7,255 bases of DNA from NCBI GenBank assembly GCA_018396795.1, contig JAGTRH010000066.1, forward strand, positions 1-7,255. Reading direction: 5' to 3'. The notes below the pieces were generated by a model. That model was not told where the DNA came from and did no database searches. It saw only the letters and a list, made by a program, of their open reading frames with translations. The position numbers and the translations under genes were made by a program. Origin of the DNA: Candidatus Bathyarchaeota archaeon (GTDB lineage Archaea; Thermoproteota; Bathyarchaeia; Bathyarchaeales; B26-1). Positions 5,272 to 7,255 of the stretch are shown in pieces. Position 1 is the stretch's first letter; each line of letters starts with the position of its first letter.

Positions 5272-6471
5272 ATGTCTGAGAAGCCTATTCCTGAAAGGTT
5301 AAAGTGGTGGATTGAAGCAAGGTTTGGAATGTTCATACATTGGGGGCTCTATTCAATTCTAAAACGCGGCGAATGGGTAATGTTTTTTGAGCGCATTCCG
5401 AAAGCTGAGTACGCTAGGCTAGCTCTCAAGTTTAAGCCTGTAAGGTTCAATGCGGATGAATGGGTGGCATTAGCTAAGAACTCTGGAATGCGATACATGG
5501 TTTTGACGACGAGGCATCATGACGGCTTCTGCCTTTGGGAAAGCCAAGTCTCAGACTTTACATCTGCGAAAACCGCCGCTAAGCGGGACTTTATCGCCGA
5601 ATACGTTGAAGCCTGCCGCAGAGCTGATATGCGCATAGGCTTTTACTACTCATTACTTGACTGGCGCTGGCCCGAATACTGGGATGGACCCTCAAAGAAC
5701 CCGGAGGGCTGGGCGAAATTCCGCGAATATGTGCACGCGCAGATTCGCGAGTTGATGACTAACTATGGGAAGATTGACATTTTATGGTATGATGGCGCAT
5801 GGCCTTATCGCGCCGAAGATTGGCAGTCAGAGCGTCTAAATTCTATGGTTCGAAGCCTCCAGCCGGACATAATTATAAATAACCGCTCAGGCATCCCCGA
5901 AGATTTTGAAACCCCTGAGCAGCATATACGATACTATGATAGGCCTTGGGAATCCTGCATGACAATAGATGAATCTTGGTGGGGTTACCATGCTGGCGAT
6001 AATCATCTTAAGAGCCCACTGGAAATAGTTCGCATATTGACGCGCTGTGTTGCTGGAAATGGCAATCTGCTCTTTAATGTTGGACCAAGATCCGATGGAA
6101 GCATACCGGAGGCTTATGTGCGCAGATTAAGGGTTATTGGCGAATGGTTAAAGCGGAATGGTGAATCGATCTATGGAGCTGGAGCAGCGCCTTTTGGAGC
6201 GCACCATTTAGGATACGTTACAGCTAAGGGCAATAAAGCATACATACATGTCCTCTACTGGCCAGGTAGAGAAATGTGCGTAGCTGGGATAAAGAATAAG
6301 GTTCTACGCGCATACATGCTGGCAACAGAAGCTTCGCTTCCGTTTGAGCAGAAAGACGATAGACTATTCATCCACGGCTTACCCACAAGACCGCTCGACC
6401 CAATAAATACCGTGGTGGCTTTAGATCTTGACGGTGAACCTGAGACCGTTCTCCCATCATTCTGGAAGTAG
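5272..6471 (+). CDS. Alpha-L-fucosidase, glycoside hydrolase family 29
   Basis: A 399-residue retaining glycosidase that releases L-fucose from fucosylated sugars. The N-terminal (beta/alpha)8 domain shows the family signatures: FGMFIHWGLYS (18-28) with sugar-binding His23, TTRHHDGFCLW (79-89) with His82/His83, and ILWYDGAWP (170-178) with Asp174 as predicted nucleophile. Glu216 in TPEQH lies 42 residues later, the spacing I recall between nucleophile and acid/base in the Thermotoga maritima enzyme (Asp224/Glu266), and is the best acid/base candidate. PWESCMTI (225-232) and GNLLFNVGPRSDG (264-276) are further family hallmarks. A small beta-sandwich domain covers about 300-390. There is no signal peptide, so it acts in the cytosol and needs imported oligosaccharides or glycosides. 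It is somewhat shorter than secreted members, which run to about 450 residues. It follows the epimerase/dehydrogenase pair by 136 bp and likely shares their pathway. Activity on galactose-type analogues is possible, since some GH29 enzymes tolerate them. Confidence 0.95.
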   Translation: MSEKPIPERLKWWIEARFGMFIHWGLYSILKRGEWVMFFERIPKAEYARLALKFKPVRFNADEWVALAKNSGMRYMVLTTRHHDGFCLWESQVSDFTSAKTAAKRDFIAEYVEACRRADMRIGFYYSLLDWRWPEYWDGPSKNPEGWAKFREYVHAQIRELMTNYGKIDILWYDGAWPYRAEDWQSERLNSMVRSLQPDIIINNRSGIPEDFETPEQHIRYYDRPWESCMTIDESWWGYHAGDNHLKSPLEIVRILTRCVAGNGNLLFNVGPRSDGSIPEAYVRRLRVIGEWLKRNGESIYGAGAAPFGAHHLGYVTAKGNKAYIHVLYWPGREMCVAGIKNKVLRAYMLATEASLPFEQKDDRLFIHGLPTRPLDPINTVVALDLDGEPETVLPSFWK

Positions 6472-6518
6472 AATTTAACCTCAAAGTTAATTACCCCCAT
6501 CCCCCATCTTTTTCTTTT
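6472..6518 (+). promoter_or_regulatory. Fucosidase T-rich end and purS promoter/leader region
   Basis: This 47-bp gap holds a TATA-like AAAGTTAATT at about 6484-6493, some 26-30 bases before ATG 6519. That fits a leaderless purS mRNA, and no SD site precedes the ATG. Between them are a tandem CCCCCAT (6494-6500 and 6501-6507) and a T-rich run (about 6509-6518). The T-run may terminate the fucosidase transcript while abutting the purS start. Confidence 0.4.
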
Positions 6519-6776
6519 ATGAGATACATTGTGAGGGTTGAGGTTAGTTTAAAACCTGGGCACTCTGACCCTGAAGGCGAAACTACCCGTGAAGCTCTTC
6601 TCGAACTAAATTACCCAGTTAACTCCGTTAGAGTCGGCAAAGTCTACGAAATACTTCTGGAAGCTTCATCTACTGATGATGCTCAAGTGAAGGTTGAGGA
6701 GATGTGCAAGAGACTGCTCGCTAATCCTGTTAAAGACGACTATAAATATGAGATAAAGGAGGCATGTGATGAATAA
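6519..6776 (+). CDS. purS: Phosphoribosylformylglycinamidine synthase subunit PurS
   Basis: An 85-residue protein of the usual size for PurS, the small structural subunit that lets glutaminase PurQ dock on PurL in the FGAM synthase complex (fourth step of purine synthesis, ATP- and glutamine-dependent, cytosolic). Family hallmarks are the N-terminal strand RYIVRVEVSLKPGHSDPEG, with the conserved K-P-G-x-x-D-P-E-G turn (12-20), and the central NSVRVGKVYEI strand (35-45), whose Val-Arg-x-Gly-Lys is typical. It ends with LLANPVKDDY (66-75), the conserved Leu-x-Asn-Pro element. No SD site precedes ATG 6519, and a leaderless transcript is likely. The stop overlaps the purL start by 8 bp, indicating translational coupling. 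PurQ would be expected nearby, outside the window. Confidence 0.95.
   Translation: MRYIVRVEVSLKPGHSDPEGETTREALLELNYPVNSVRVGKVYEILLEASSTDDAQVKVEEMCKRLLANPVKDDYKYEIKEACDE
6755..6762 (+). promoter_or_regulatory. Internal SD site of purL within the end of purS
   Basis: AAAGGAGG lies inside the last codons of purS, 6 bases before ATG 6769. It is the strongest SD in the window and serves an internal operon gene. An in-frame GTG at 6766 sits directly before the ATG but is too close to the SD to be preferred. Confidence 0.7.
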
Positions 6777-7255
6777 GCATCTATACGTCAAGAAAGATCT
6801 GCCCTTTGAGATTTACGAGATTAATATTTTGGAAGCGGATGAAAAGGATCTTCTGAAAATAAGTGAGGAAATGGGCTTAGCTCTAAACCTTGAGGAAATG
6901 CTTACCATAAAAAATTACTTTTCACAGAAGCGTAGAAACCCGACTGATATTGAGCTGCAGACAATTGGGCAGACATGGAGTGAGCATTGCTACCATAAAA
7001 CATTTAAAGGCTTAATTACCCTTCCAGATGGAAGGGAAATAGACTCGCTGTTTAAAACGTTTATAGCTAAGGCCACCCGGGAACTCAGCATCCCATGGTG
7101 CATTTCGGTTTTTGAGGATAACGCTGGCATCATTCATTTTGAGGGAGAATACGGAATAGCGGTTAAGGTTGAAACCCATAATCACCCATCAGCCATAGAA
7201 CCCTTCGGCGGCGCCGCAACTGGCGTAGGCGGTGTTATACGTGATGTGCTTGGAG
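6769..7255 (+). CDS. purL: Phosphoribosylformylglycinamidine synthase subunit PurL (5' part, cut by window end)
   Basis: The frame is open from ATG 6769 to the window edge, giving 162 residues; a full small-type PurL is about 600-770, so this is roughly a fifth of the protein. PurL performs the ATP-dependent amidation of FGAR to FGAM using ammonia from PurQ. The visible part has the N-terminal linker-like region (1-60), then QTWSEHCYHKTF (68-79) with the conserved Ser-Glu-His-Cys active-site His73. It continues with KVETHNHPSAIEPFGGAATG (133-152), the hallmark ATP/metal-binding segment of the AIRS/PurL fold, followed by VGGVIRDVLG at the edge. A GATase domain cannot be judged here, but the separate purS implies the small, three-subunit form. 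The start overlaps the purS stop by 8 bp and has the AAAGGAGG site 6 bases upstream. Nothing suggests a frameshift. Confidence 0.95.
   Translation, partial: MNKHLYVKKDLPFEIYEINILEADEKDLLKISEEMGLALNLEEMLTIKNYFSQKRRNPTDIELQTIGQTWSEHCYHKTFKGLITLPDGREIDSLFKTFIAKATRELSIPWCISVFEDNAGIIHFEGEYGIAVKVETHNHPSAIEPFGGAATGVGGVIRDVLG

Noticed and set aside
5181..5279. A 32-codon frame (ATG 5181 to TGA 5277-5279) upstream of and overlapping the fucosidase start
   Set aside because: It has no convincing SD site, no recognisable sequence, and covers the predicted fucosidase promoter. A regulatory leader peptide cannot be excluded, but nothing supports it.

Overview
The window most likely comes from an archaeal chromosome, plausibly a Bathyarchaeia-like or other anaerobic, uncultured lineage; the phylum is an inference. 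The strongest evidence is a deoxyhypusine synthase, an enzyme of archaea and eukaryotes. It is supported by archaeal-style signals: AT-rich TATA-like boxes, apparently leaderless starts on first genes, GGTGA/GGAGG Shine-Dalgarno (SD) sites with some TTG starts on others, and pyrimidine- or T-rich tracts after genes. The split purS + purL organisation fits archaea and many bacteria. Base composition looks even and I see no insertion sequence, CRISPR array, tRNA, rRNA or phage gene.

Layout. (1) Positions 2-142 are the tail of a + strand gene entering from the left, possibly a Gfo/Idh/MocA oxidoreductase. (2) A minus-strand radical SAM enzyme of the biotin-synthase-related type occupies 224-1228. 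(3) It diverges, across a 58-bp two-way promoter, from a histone-deacetylase-fold amidohydrolase (1287-2156), followed after 44 bp by deoxyhypusine synthase (2201-3130). (4) A 171-bp regulatory gap with a candidate repeat-type operator leads into a sugar module: a ketose 3-epimerase-like TIM-barrel protein (3302-4090) and a Gfo/Idh/MocA dehydrogenase (4116-5135), then a GH29 alpha-L-fucosidase (5272-6471) that probably also has its own promoter. (5) purS (6519-6776) and the first 162 codons of purL (6769 to the window end) begin a purine biosynthesis operon.

How the genes work together. PurS and PurL, with an unseen PurQ, form the FGAM synthase complex. The epimerase, dehydrogenase and fucosidase look like an intracellular route for fucose-containing or related sugars; none carries an export signal, so uptake of small glycosides is implied, and no transporter is in view. 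The amidohydrolase and deoxyhypusine synthase share a possible polyamine/hypusine theme, and a divergent radical SAM enzyme adjoins them. That grouping is the most interesting hypothesis here, but it rests on neighbourhood alone. Most of the window is ordinary metabolism, and nothing in it proves a new system.
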